Positions 21,770 through 32,400 of a stretch of DNA of 64,000 nt are shown here, piece by piece (the stretch's first letter is position 1; each line of letters opens with the position of its first letter). Source of the DNA: Chloroflexi bacterium HGW-Chloroflexi-2 (GTDB lineage: Bacteria; Chloroflexota; Anaerolineae; Anaerolineales; Anaerolineaceae). Under the pieces are notes generated by a model that worked only from the letters and a program-made list of their open reading frames with translations, was not told the origin of the DNA and did not search any database. The translations under genes and the position numbers were made by a program. The stretch lies in contig PHBY01000007.1 in assembly GCA_002840735.1 (NCBI GenBank), positions 62,001 to 126,000 on the forward strand, given 5' to 3'.

Positions 21770-24700
21770 TTATTCTGCCATGGGAAGCGTAAGGTGGAAA
21801 GTAGTGCCTTTTTTATACTCACTTTCAAACCAGATTCTTCCCCCTTGCATTTCCACCAAACTGCGGGTGATATTTAGCCCCAATCCCGTACCGGATGAAG
21901 CTCTGATTTCTGCATCTTCAGAGCGGAAGAATTTCTGAAAGATCATTTTTTGATCCTCTACCGAAATCCCCAGCCCATTATCCTTAACCATAATATGAGT
22001 AACCCAAATGGACGGGTCTGTTCCCCAATAATCCTTTGATTTTTCTGCGATTAAGGAGATTTCTCCATTCTTTTGTGTATATTTATGGGCGTTGCTAATT
22101 AGATTTGTCAGAATCTGCAACAACCGGTTCGGATCAGCCCAAACCTCTGATAACTCCTTATCTATTTCTATGTGAAGGGTCTGTTGTTTTTCTTCCAATT
22201 GTCTCTTCGTCGATCGTACCAATTCATTGATTATTTCTTTCAAATCGAGCGCTTCAGGCTCCATTCTCATACTACCAGCTTCAATTTTCGTCAGATCGTT
22301 TAAATCCGAAACCAGGGTATTCATACGATCTGTATTATTCCGAATGGTAGATAAGAAATTAGCCTGGGCTGGGGTGATGGAACCTACTGCACCCGTTGCT
22401 AATAATTCAGTGTATCCTTTAATGGATGTCATAGGATTTTTCAATTCGTGAGCTACCAAAGAAACAAACTCGCTTTTTGCCTGGTTTGCCTCCTGAACCT
22501 CTGCGTAAAGCTGGCTATTGACGATTGCTATCGAAGAGTGGTCACATAACCGCACCAGGAAATTCAATTCATTTTCATCTAAGAAGTGATCTTCGAAATT
22601 TTCCATCATCATCATCGCGATTATTTTCTCATCACGACGAATTGGTAGAAGAATTTGTGTGATTGCTTTTGGATGCAATTGAGTGGTTTCATTAACCATC
22701 ACCTGAATTGGACGAAAATTCTTGCTTTCTGTTTCTGTCCCCCAAAAATCTGAAGAGGATATTTGATTCTCTATTTGGATCATCACCTCTGGATTGTATC
22801 CAGAAGATGCCATGAGCTGAATTTTTGACTCAAAAACCAGACCAATCCATCCAACGTTAAAACCCGATTGCCGTATTGCCCAGGTTAAAGTGATTTCCAT
22901 TGCTTTTTTCATATCCAGACTGGTATTCAACTCACGATCGATGCGCTGCATAACTGATAATTCTTCAACACGTTTAGCCAATTCCTGATCTGTACGGCGA
23001 TACAATCGTGCATTTTCCAATGCAATTGCAGCCTGAGCAGCCAGAGCCGATATAAGCTCCTGATCATTGTTCGTAAAAGTTATTCCATCCTGGTGATTAA
23101 CCAACTCAATCAAACCCAAAACCTGATTCTTCAATATCATTGGGATGATCATCAAAGAATTAATCGATGTCTCGTAAAATGCATTGAGTTCCTCATGAGA
23201 TTTATTCTCAGAATCAAAGTTATTCATTAAAATTGGGGTTTTCGAAAGAAAAGATTTTCCAATCAAACCATAATCAAGCGGAACGCTGCTCGACAGTAAT
23301 TTATCCGAATTGATTCCAATAACAGCCTGATAAACAAGTTCCTGGTTCCTATCATCCAGGATGATTAATCGTGCTACCTCGCATTTGACCATGTCCATTG
23401 AATTTTGAAGGATGGTTCCATATAACTCTTCAATTTCTAATGTTGATGTGAGCTTTCGGGTTAAGTCGTTTAATATCGACAATTGCCTGGCATACTGCTC
23501 AGTTTCTTCCAGTAATCGAGCTTTTTCAATTGCACCAGCAACAAGATCTGCAATAGATTGTGCCAATGATAATTGGTTTTCAGTAAATTTCTGATCTTTC
23601 TCTCGTTCACCAATGATAATACATCCATTCGTGATTGCCCCTGTATTCAATGGAACAATAATGACGTCCTTGAGGTCTGAATAAAAAATTGGATAGTGTC
23701 GTGATATGCAATATTCTACGTAATTGTTAATGATCAGACCACGACCACTTTCTATAACGTGGGTTTCCATTGATTGACTTTGTGTTATCAGATCGTTCTC
23801 TTTTTCTGAAATACGCTCATCCATCTCAACAAAAAACACAGTTCGCAATGATTGTGTTTGGTGGTCTTTTAAGATGATATAAAAATCACTTGCAGGAATG
23901 ACCTGAGTTGTTTGGGCATAGATCAATTCGTAAATATCATCCAACGCTAAAGTATAGTTCACACCCTGCACAATTCTATTTAGTATATTCATATCACTGA
24001 TACGTTGCTCTAATTCCAGTTGATGATGAATATGCTTCTTAACATTTGAAAATTGATCAATCAGTGGTTTGATCTTTGATATTATTTGATCAATTTCATC
24101 TGGATTTTGATTATCTGTCGAGAAAGCCAGCCATCCAGCCAGTTCATTTTCGATATGAATTGGAATGATTACATTGGTTGCTAATAATTCCAATTTCTCT
24201 TTTTCATAACTTATCTCAGTGGGCAAATGATTAAAATCAGAAATATTTATCGCTGATCTATTCTTAACAAAATACTGAACAAAATCAGAACCAGAAGAAA
24301 ACCGCAAATCACTTGTTTTTCCAGATAAGAATGGATATGCATAATATTCATTATTTGATGAATCAAAAACAAAATGATGGTACGGATTAACATTGGTAAG
24401 TTTGTTAATTTTTTGTCTTAGTCCATCATAAATGTCTTCATTCTCTCCAAGACGATTAATGTTAATTTTTTCATCCAAAGATCTGAAGTTTCCTTTGTCT
24501 TCGACAAAAGAAGTTGTTTTATCAGGTAATTTATGGTTTTTCATCAACAATAATGAAATAATATTGGGTAATAGAAACATGATTAAACCGATGAACAAAG
24601 GTGGTTGTAAAAAGTCCGAAGGTCGCGATCTATCAAAAATATTTGCTCCTAAGACAATTAACCCGAGTAGACTGAAAATGATCAAAACAACTGTTAATTG

Positions 24701-25513
24701 GCTTGAATCTGAAAATCCTGATTTAGCTTCATTTTTACCTTCATCAAATTTAATTAATCCAGCAATAAAAATTGGATAAAGTGCAATAGGTAATAGAATC
24801 CACGGTGTTATTGGAGACATCGACTTATTTAACATTTGAAATAGCAGAACACAAAAAGGAGTCCAACCGAGGATAAAACCAATTGCTGAAATTCCTTCCA
24901 TTTGTAATTGGTTAGATTTTTCTATTCTCATGATATGGGTAAAGCCATAGATAAGAGCCAATCCCAGGAGTATCCCTGACCATAAAATAATGACGCTCTC
25001 AGGAATTATTTGGGCAAATTGTTGGTAGTTAAACCTTAATAATAAAGAACCAAAAACCGCCAAAACAGACAGGAGAATAACAAACATTTTTATTTTTTTA
25101 TAGATATTTTTATTGGTTATTCCAGGTAACATTTGAAAAAGAAATGTGGTTGACAACAACAAAACCGAAACCAGCCAAATTGATTGAATTAATTCAGATG
25201 GATATATTGAATAATAAGAAGTGCTCACCAGACACGCACTCAGACCCAGGATCATCGGAAATTTAGTCGGTAATTTTCTTTTTTGATCAAACACAAAAAA
25301 TGCAATAGCAGAAATAAAAAACACCCATCCTAGAATATATGGTGTAATGAAATAAAAGAATCGAGCATATATTCCAAAATCATGACTAAAATTTGAATTT
25401 TCAGTAATACTCAAAAATTCTATTATAGATATCATTAAAACTAAAAGCACCATAAATAAAAAGATAATCCATAACCCCAATTCTCGTTGTTTACTTGGCA
25501 ATTTTACATTCAT
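21770..25513 (-). CDS. Large membrane histidine kinase with multiple GAF domains
   Basis: 1247 aa. N-terminal third: about nine or ten transmembrane helices (residues 1-330). Middle: about four GAF-like sensor modules, roughly 370-470, 510-660, 680-830 and 850-990; the last three begin with helices of the 'LNRIV..', 'LNDLTRKLTST', 'MQRIDRELNTS' type. C-terminal kinase: HisKA with phospho-acceptor His in 'LVAHELKNPMTSIKGY' (about 1020), then HATPase_c with 'LISNAHKYTQ' (N box), 'DNGLGI' (G1), 'GTGLGLNI' (G2). No response regulator gene is adjacent, and signal and output are unknown. It starts 15 bp after a NusG-like gene. Confidence 0.92.
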   Translation of the reverse strand: MNVKLPSKQRELGLWIIFLFMVLLVLMISIIEFLSITENSNFSHDFGIYARFFYFITPYILGWVFFISAIAFFVFDQKRKLPTKFPMILGLSACLVSTSYYSIYPSELIQSIWLVSVLLLSTTFLFQMLPGITNKNIYKKIKMFVILLSVLAVFGSLLLRFNYQQFAQIIPESVIILWSGILLGLALIYGFTHIMRIEKSNQLQMEGISAIGFILGWTPFCVLLFQMLNKSMSPITPWILLPIALYPIFIAGLIKFDEGKNEAKSGFSDSSQLTVVLIIFSLLGLIVLGANIFDRSRPSDFLQPPLFIGLIMFLLPNIISLLLMKNHKLPDKTTSFVEDKGNFRSLDEKININRLGENEDIYDGLRQKINKLTNVNPYHHFVFDSSNNEYYAYPFLSGKTSDLRFSSGSDFVQYFVKNRSAINISDFNHLPTEISYEKEKLELLATNVIIPIHIENELAGWLAFSTDNQNPDEIDQIISKIKPLIDQFSNVKKHIHHQLELEQRISDMNILNRIVQGVNYTLALDDIYELIYAQTTQVIPASDFYIILKDHQTQSLRTVFFVEMDERISEKENDLITQSQSMETHVIESGRGLIINNYVEYCISRHYPIFYSDLKDVIIVPLNTGAITNGCIIIGEREKDQKFTENQLSLAQSIADLVAGAIEKARLLEETEQYARQLSILNDLTRKLTSTLEIEELYGTILQNSMDMVKCEVARLIILDDRNQELVYQAVIGINSDKLLSSSVPLDYGLIGKSFLSKTPILMNNFDSENKSHEELNAFYETSINSLMIIPMILKNQVLGLIELVNHQDGITFTNNDQELISALAAQAAIALENARLYRRTDQELAKRVEELSVMQRIDRELNTSLDMKKAMEITLTWAIRQSGFNVGWIGLVFESKIQLMASSGYNPEVMIQIENQISSSDFWGTETESKNFRPIQVMVNETTQLHPKAITQILLPIRRDEKIIAMMMMENFEDHFLDENELNFLVRLCDHSSIAIVNSQLYAEVQEANQAKSEFVSLVAHELKNPMTSIKGYTELLATGAVGSITPAQANFLSTIRNNTDRMNTLVSDLNDLTKIEAGSMRMEPEALDLKEIINELVRSTKRQLEEKQQTLHIEIDKELSEVWADPNRLLQILTNLISNAHKYTQKNGEISLIAEKSKDYWGTDPSIWVTHIMVKDNGLGISVEDQKMIFQKFFRSEDAEIRASSGTGLGLNITRSLVEMQGGRIWFESEYKKGTTFHLTLPMAE

Positions 25514-25528
25514 GGAAACTAACCTTAA

Positions 25529-26053
25529 TTAAGGATTTTTTGACTTTGTTTTCAATTGTTTAATATGAGAAATTTCAAGTTCTACAGGTACATATTGATT
25601 AATGAGCATTTTCAATAAAATTCGAACACGATCAGAACCTTCCAATTTGGTATCAAAAATACCTTCATATCCTTCAAATGGACCAAATTCAATAGAAATA
25701 GGCGTACCGCGATTAAACTCATCCTTAATCTCAATCACAGAGTCCTCAGAATCCCCTACTTTTTGTTTCAGTGCATGAATTAAAGACTCAGGAACGATCG
25801 AAGGTTCACCTCCAAAAGCGACAATTCCTTTTGAGTGTGGCATCCATTTAATGGTGGAAGTTCCTATCATCTCAGGCTCAGTTCTAATGAACAGGTAACC
25901 TGGAAAATAGGGACGAATTTTCTGGGAGCGAGGATTAACCGGCTTAACCTTAATTTTTGGATAGAAAACTTCAAATCCCAACAATTCGATTTGTTTGAAT
26001 AAAAGTTGTTCCTTGTTTGGATGGCTTTGAATTACATACCAGCTAAATGACAT
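25529..26053 (-). CDS. NusG-family specialised antiterminator-like protein (RfaH/UpxY/LoaP type)
   Basis: 174 aa. NGN domain: 'SWYVIQSHPNKEQLLFKQIE', 'YFPGYLFIRT', 'HSKGIVAFGGEPSIVPESLI'. A KOW-like C-terminus follows: 'FGPFEGYEGIFDT..DRVRILLKML'. It differs from housekeeping NusG (no secE/rplK neighbours, altered KOW), so it is probably a paralogue that acts on selected operons. It is transcribed just ahead of the 3.7-kb histidine kinase gene (15-bp gap), so that long gene could be its target; this is inference. Confidence 0.82.
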   Translation of the reverse strand: MSFSWYVIQSHPNKEQLLFKQIELLGFEVFYPKIKVKPVNPRSQKIRPYFPGYLFIRTEPEMIGTSTIKWMPHSKGIVAFGGEPSIVPESLIHALKQKVGDSEDSVIEIKDEFNRGTPISIEFGPFEGYEGIFDTKLEGSDRVRILLKMLINQYVPVELEISHIKQLKTKSKNP

Positions 26054-26157
26054 TTCGGTTGAACCACCATTTTAAAATTTTCTTCCAAATTAAATTATAC
26101 ATGAACATAGCACCCCTTCTCTGTAACTTTGCATGTGGATCAATTATGCACAAATTA

Positions 26158-27057
26158 TTAATTGCTTCTCGAAATTATCACCGCAAATAGTAGTGCCATA
26201 ATAACAAACGAAACTAATCCAATTTCAGGATGGTAATCGGCAATCGTAAAAATTGCTGGGGAAGAAATCGCTGATTCTGAAAAGGTAACCATGGATGTCG
26301 CATATAAATTATTTGCAAAATGCAATCCAAGAGCAATTTCCAATCCTTTTGATCTGAATGAAAGCCACCCCAATAGTAATCCGATGCCAATATAGAACGG
26401 CATGGTAGTTAAAAGTCCATATGAGGTTACTTCAGGATTTGCACCGTGTAAAATTCCGAATAAAATTGCCTGTAATGTAATTCCTAGCCAACGATATCGA
26501 AGTAGGCGGGTCAATCCATGTAACAGGTAACTCCGGAAAAGAACTTCTTCTGCTGTGATTTGAAAGGCGATTAGTAATATTGCAATCAACATGTATGGTA
26601 AAAAGGAAAATAATGAAAATGAAAACACATAATTTCCTGGCTGCAGTATCGAAATGATAATATCAGCCAGCCCCGACAAAACAAACCAAATGATAGCTGA
26701 CTTAATGAGCAACTTCCAGTTGAAAATAGTTTTCTGAGTAAAAACCGATTTGATTGATTGTTTGTGGAATACACGTATACCAGGCAGTAGAAAAATCAGC
26801 AACGCAGCAAAAGGCAACATAGTAACCCATAATAACGTCATGGGGGGAAAATTATTGAAATCCATCGTACCTTCTAATAAAGAAGCAAGAACCAAAAATA
26901 TTGCCTGAGCAATGAGAGTTACCCCAACAATAATTATTATTAATAACAAATATCTCCAAAATTCAAACTTCCCTTCTGGGAGTAGTTCATCACTGTTTTT
27001 TGCCTTGTTAAATTCCATATATCCTCTAAAAATCGATAAATTTATCACATTTTCCAC
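26158..27057 (-). CDS. CPBP-family intramembrane glutamic protease
   Basis: 299 aa, about eight transmembrane helices. The catalytic signature EExxxR is present as 'TAEEVLFRSYLLHGL', with histidines in 'ILFGILHGANPE' and 'LGLHFANN'. The family cleaves prenylated or other membrane proteins and is widespread in bacteria; the substrate is unknown. An ATG 13 codons in (27018) has 'agagga' just upstream and could be the real start, giving 286 aa. Confidence 0.85.
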   Translation of the reverse strand: MENVINLSIFRGYMEFNKAKNSDELLPEGKFEFWRYLLLIIIIVGVTLIAQAIFLVLASLLEGTMDFNNFPPMTLLWVTMLPFAALLIFLLPGIRVFHKQSIKSVFTQKTIFNWKLLIKSAIIWFVLSGLADIIISILQPGNYVFSFSLFSFLPYMLIAILLIAFQITAEEVLFRSYLLHGLTRLLRYRWLGITLQAILFGILHGANPEVTSYGLLTTMPFYIGIGLLLGWLSFRSKGLEIALGLHFANNLYATSMVTFSESAISSPAIFTIADYHPEIGLVSFVIMALLFAVIISRSN

Positions 27058-27166
27058 GTAGAACTGTGTTCTCAGATCCCAATATTACCATGATAAAAAT
27101 AAGAGCATCTCCTTATAAGCTAAAGCATTGTTGATAAGCAAGGGTAATTCAAATATTTAAAACATA

Positions 27167-27194
27167 TAGACAATTTCCAGTAAGTTACTATACT
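27167..27194 (+). promoter_or_regulatory. Promoter close to the start of the 738-aa gene (leaderless-type)
   Basis: -35 TAGACA (27167-27172), 16-bp spacer, -10 TATACT (27189-27194). Only 8 bases separate the -10 box from the ATG at 27203, so transcription should begin at or within 1-2 nt of the start codon. Confidence 0.5.
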
Positions 27195-27202
27195 TTAAAT
27201 TG

Positions 27203-29416
27203 ATGAATTTTGGAAAACCAGCTTATTTTTCTGATAAAAAATCTCTTCCACCTTTGATTTTGGATAGATTCCTTCCTCCTTATCCATATGGTGCATTATC
27301 CGATATGCTGCGATATTGTGGGATCGAAAAAGGGTGGGTCTTAGATCCTGTGGGAAACCAGCCACTTAGTGCAATTGAATTGGCACAAGCGGGTTACCAG
27401 GTTTTTGTTGCCTGCAATAATCCAATTCTAGGGAAAATTCTACAGGTTATCTGCGCATCTCACCCATTAAGCCTATATCAGGCTGCAATCGCTGATTTTG
27501 GTGCTTTAAAGCGTGGTGATGATCGACTCGAAAACCAGATTAAGGCATTATATGCCTCTCCCTGTCCAGATTGTCTCTCAGATCAAACAGAAGTCAGATA
27601 TCTTTGGAAAAGAAATCAAACAACTCCATTCGCAAGAGAATTAAGTTGTAAAAATTGTGGTCTGACTGGTATTTATAAGATATCTGATATCGAACAAGAA
27701 AATCTTAATCAAGTCGGAAATATCCAATTACATCGCACAAAGGTATTGCAAAGAATATTTCCAGGGATCAATGAACCCCCCATAGCCGTGAAAGAAGTCA
27801 TCGATTCATATCTACCTAGATCTTTGGCTGTTATTTCATCCATTATCAACAAATTGGACAGTTTGCAAACCACAAGCGAAAGAAAAGACATTCTTGAGGT
27901 TTTATTGGTTCATGTATTTGATTATGGAAATATGCTTTGGGGAGTAACATCCAGCAGAAACCGACCAAAACAAATATCAATTCCAGCAGAATTCTACGAA
28001 TTTAATTTATGGAAAATTCTGGAGGAAGCCGTCTCAAGAGTTCGAATTATTGATCGACCAATTCCGTTTACCTTTTACCCCGAACTTCCACCTGAATCTG
28101 GAGGTATCTGTTTTTATCCGTTCAGAATCGGTTCATTTAAAGACATTGAGAAATTACCGCCATTTCAAGGGGTAGCCACTGTACTTCCACGTCCGAATCA
28201 GGCATTGTGGACATATAATGCAGTTTGGAGTGGCTGGATCTGGGGCTATGAGGCTGCTCAAAAATTAAAAGGCGCATTGGAAAGACGCCGGTATGATTGG
28301 ATCTGGCACACACAGGCCATTCGAACTGTGTTTACTTTTACCTCAAAATTAAATGTGCCTTTTTTTGCCATCGCGCCTGAGTTGTCCAATAGTTATATAT
28401 TGGCGTATTTATCTGCCGCATCGTCTTCGAATTACCATTTGAAAAATGCTGCTTACCATCCAGAACAGAAATCTGGTCAATTCTATTGGTATCCAAAACA
28501 ATCAAACATAGATGAAGCATCACATCAATCTTTATCAGCAAATATTAAAAAATACCTGGAATTAAAATGTGAATCAGCAGATTATCAGGAGTTATTGTCG
28601 ATATTTTTGATTTCTGAGACGATCGAAAAAAGAGATTCATTACAGCTCGAAAAGTCTGATAATACGCTTTTTGTACAAACACAAAAATTATTTGAAAAAA
28701 CCATTTTGGACAAAGAAAATTTTATCCAGGTGGATGAAGATCAAATGGAAAATGCGGAATTTTGGTTAAAAGATCCACCGGGTATTTACCAGCCTGTGAG
28801 TGACCAGGTTGAAGGATATTTCATCCGTTTCGTCCAGAATAAACCTTCCTTTACCTTTGAGGAAGTTGCCTATTTCATCAATCAAAATTTACCGGGGTTG
28901 TTGCCGGTTTCTAGTTTTTTCCTTCAACGGCTGATCAGTTCCTATTGCGAACCTCATCCTGATAGTCAACATCAGTATAAATTAAATGCTCAGGAATATA
29001 TTCAGGCAAGAAAATACGACATTCAACAAATGAAACATCTGATCCATTCTATGGGACTAAAACTTGGTTTTAATGTTCAAGGTGATAATCCCATTACCTG
29101 GGTATCAAACCAGATTAATCCGAATTATAAATTTTTTATCACCGCCTCCAGTATCATTTCACAATTTAAATCCAAATCAGAACCTGATGATTTTGAAACG
29201 GTGATAGTCTTCCCGGGTAGTCGTGCAGAACTACTCAGCTATAAATTAAAAAATGACCCTGTTTACCAACAGAATTTCGAAAAATATCATTTTGTAAAAT
29301 ATCGTCATTTACGCACAATAAGTGAAACCCCAGGTATGAATTTCAAAACCTGGGTTCAAATATTGGATTCTGATCCGGCTGTCTGGCAGGAAGCCAACCA
29401 ACCTGTACTGTTTTAG
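27203..29416 (+). CDS. Methyltransferase-like protein lacking the catalytic motif; function unknown
   Basis: About 737 aa from the ATG at 27203 (track counts a TTG at 27200). 'VLDPVGNQPLSAIELAQAGYQVFVACNNP' resembles the AdoMet-binding motif of DNA methylases (VLDPFAGSGTT... then an acidic loop with NP), but the Gly-rich turn is broken. A zinc-knuckle-like CPDC...CKNC (about residues 118-154) matches the insertion seen in DUF1156-type adenine methylases. The usual catalytic DPPY is not evident. A second half (about 480-738) has no motif I know. Probably a diverged, non-catalytic relative. Convergent with the PBP gene, 9 bp apart. Confidence 0.55.
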   Translation: MNFGKPAYFSDKKSLPPLILDRFLPPYPYGALSDMLRYCGIEKGWVLDPVGNQPLSAIELAQAGYQVFVACNNPILGKILQVICASHPLSLYQAAIADFGALKRGDDRLENQIKALYASPCPDCLSDQTEVRYLWKRNQTTPFARELSCKNCGLTGIYKISDIEQENLNQVGNIQLHRTKVLQRIFPGINEPPIAVKEVIDSYLPRSLAVISSIINKLDSLQTTSERKDILEVLLVHVFDYGNMLWGVTSSRNRPKQISIPAEFYEFNLWKILEEAVSRVRIIDRPIPFTFYPELPPESGGICFYPFRIGSFKDIEKLPPFQGVATVLPRPNQALWTYNAVWSGWIWGYEAAQKLKGALERRRYDWIWHTQAIRTVFTFTSKLNVPFFAIAPELSNSYILAYLSAASSSNYHLKNAAYHPEQKSGQFYWYPKQSNIDEASHQSLSANIKKYLELKCESADYQELLSIFLISETIEKRDSLQLEKSDNTLFVQTQKLFEKTILDKENFIQVDEDQMENAEFWLKDPPGIYQPVSDQVEGYFIRFVQNKPSFTFEEVAYFINQNLPGLLPVSSFFLQRLISSYCEPHPDSQHQYKLNAQEYIQARKYDIQQMKHLIHSMGLKLGFNVQGDNPITWVSNQINPNYKFFITASSIISQFKSKSEPDDFETVIVFPGSRAELLSYKLKNDPVYQQNFEKYHFVKYRHLRTISETPGMNFKTWVQILDSDPAVWQEANQPVLF

Positions 29417-29425
29417 ACATTCTCG

Positions 29426-32400
29426 CTAAGGATTTGGTGTATTTGTTGGCATTGGTGTCACTACAGTCGGTACAAGTGATTGCTGTGTAGCCGTCGACGT
29501 AACCGTTGGAGGAAGGGAGGTGTTTGTCGGTGTGGGTGTTTCCGTAGCAGTAGGTGTAACGGTTAATGTTGGTGTAATCGTTAGAGTAGGAGTGACTGTA
29601 GGTGTAGGTGTGGCAACCTGAATTCTAATGGTCACCTTTTTCTCAGCATATCGACCATCTTCAGAGGATTCAATTCTAATTCTCAAAGTGTAATCTCCGG
29701 GTTCAATTTCATCCTCAAATAAATCCCATGTGTAAATGAGATCAACATCCTGGAAGTTCCTATCAAATTCAACCAGATTTTCCCAGGAGTTTGGATCCGA
29801 TCCGCGTCCATAATCAAGCCGCATCCTTCTGTAATTATGGGTTGCATCAACCAGTGCGTAGATGTCCAATGGATTTGTTGTTATCATCTGTCCTTCAGAA
29901 ATACCAGCGAATATTATTTTTGCTTTGGGATCATCAGCTTTACATTCCCGTTCGGGAACAAACAAAACCGGGCTTTCAAAACCTAAATTATTCGCCCAAT
30001 TCCTCCCATCGGAATTGTCTTCAATCCATTTAACTGCCCATTTCTCTTTGACATTCAGAACAAATTCTTCTTTTGTAAACTCATTGCAGGCGGAAGATGC
30101 TCGTAATCCTGTCCAGGTATCAATATTAATTTTTTGCCACAAGTCTTCTGATTTTGGCAATGGTAGTTGATCGAATGCAAAAATTTCGGTTCTTTGATTG
30201 GGACACCACTCTGATGGCTCGGTTCCTGAAATCGTACAAATGATTTTATCCACTATTCCCGTAGGTCGCACAAAACTGGCAGAATTATTACCTACCAGTC
30301 TGTTGACAGCAAATTGCATCGTCTCGGCCCAGATAGGCGCGGCACCAGTTAATCCACTGGTATCGATCATTGGCGTATAGTCAGCGTTACCAACCCAGAT
30401 TCCAACAGCGACATCCGGTGTGAATCCTAATGTCCAGTTATCGCGAAAATCATTGGTCGTCCCTGTTTTGACAGCTACCTGGAATGGAAGATTAAGAACT
30501 GAATTGGCACCAAACATGGGTGTTCTGGCTTGATTATCAGACATGATTGAGCTGATCAAATAAGCGTGTTCCTCTCGTATTACGCGATTTGGTGTTGGAT
30601 TCTGATATTCATACACAATGTTGCCTAGATGGTCAACGATTTTTGTAATGGCCACAGGCGGAATCTGGTTTCCTGTATTGGCAATTGTCGCAAAAACGTT
30701 TGTCAATTCCAGTAAAGTGACATCTCCTCCACCCAATGATAATGACATGCCATAATCTTCTCTTGTCAACGTTGAAATTCCCATCCTTTTAGCAAAGTCA
30801 ACGAAACCATCCGGATGAGATGTAGCGGGATTATCATAAATTCCCACAAATTCCAGAGCTTTGACAGCTGGAACATTGAATGAATTTGCCAATGCCGATC
30901 GTAATGTCACTGGTCCATGAAAGCGATTGTCATAATTAACAGGCTTATAAGGTTCACGAGGGTCGTTCGGATCTCCAGATGGTGGAAATTCGCTTGGAAC
31001 ATCCCAAATTAATGTGGCAGGCGTCCAACCTTTTTCGAAAGCAGCCAGATAAACCAAAGGTTTGATGGATGAACCTGGTTGACGAGGAGCTAATGCCATA
31101 TTGACCTGACCGGAAATACTCTCTTTATAAAAATCAGCTGATCCTACCATTGCTAAAATTTCACCAGTCGAAGGGCGAATAACAACTGCTGCCCCACTGG
31201 TTGCATTTTTATCAGCTAACCCGGCAATTTGAGTTTGTATAACAGATTGCGCCTTATTCTGAATGACAGGATCAAGAGTAGTATAAACAGTAAAACCAGA
31301 GCGATAAATCGTTTGGGGATCAAACTGGCTTTCCAGCTGAGTGCGAATGTAATTTACCCAGTGTGGATGGACCATACTATAGTCATGAGGTTTAAATTCA
31401 TAATTTTCAATTTCCTGGGCGGCACTGGCAATTTCGTTAACGCAAACTCTTTCCAGATTCGTACTAACGAAAATACAATTCTTTTCCTGAGAAAGTTCGT
31501 ACATCAATATTAAAACTTGCTTTTGTCTGGTTAAAGTCGCTTCTCTATTTGTGTAAATATCATACACTGCCGGTGCTTGTGGTAAACCTGCCAGGAATGA
31601 AGCCTGCGATAAAGTTAACTTTTCCGCTGATGTATTAAAATATGTTTCTGCAGCAGCCTGGACACCATATGCCAGGTTACCATAATTGTTTTCATTCAGA
31701 AAAATCTCAAGAATTTCTTCTTTGGAATACTTACGCGTAATTTCAGCAGCCAGAACGATTTCTCTGCTTTTTCGCTCATAAGTACGTGTGTATCGCTCTG
31801 TATCGTCCAAAAGAAGCATTCGAGCTAGTTGTTGGGTGATTGTCGAAGCCCCTGAAACAATATCACCGGCAGTATAATTTTGCCAGAATGCCCGTGCAAC
31901 AGCCACCGGATCAAATCCAGGATGGTTGTAATATTCTTTATCTTCCGTTGCGATCGTTGCTGCAATTAAATAAGGTGAAATTTTTTCTAATGGCACGTAT
32001 GTTCGCCGGCCAGCATTAGGATCAATAATTTCGTAAATTATATTTCCATCGCGGTCAAGAATGCGTGTTGTCTCAAATTTTGCCGCTTTCTCTCGTAATT
32101 CCTCTACTGGCGGTAGTGCCTGAGCTATTTTATAGTATTGGTAAACACCAAATGAACCTGCTGCTATCACAATAAACACAAGGATAAATAATCCAATCAG
32201 TACCACCCGAATAAAACACCCCCAGGCTTGTTGGAAATCGCTTCCATTTGAAGATTTTGGTGGCTTTGGTGGTTTTGTTTTTTTGGTTATTGTCGGTTTC
32301 TTTGGAGCGGTTTGAAAACTGGAAGATTGCTGGATTGACTGGTTTTGTTGTGAATTTCGAAAAGCTGCTGGAGAAACCCTTGTTGCCTGAGTATCATTGA

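Noticed and set aside
30240-30600. Possible frameshift in the PBP gene because of short + strand ORFs
   Set aside because: The - strand frame is continuous with SxxK, SxN and KTG in correct order.
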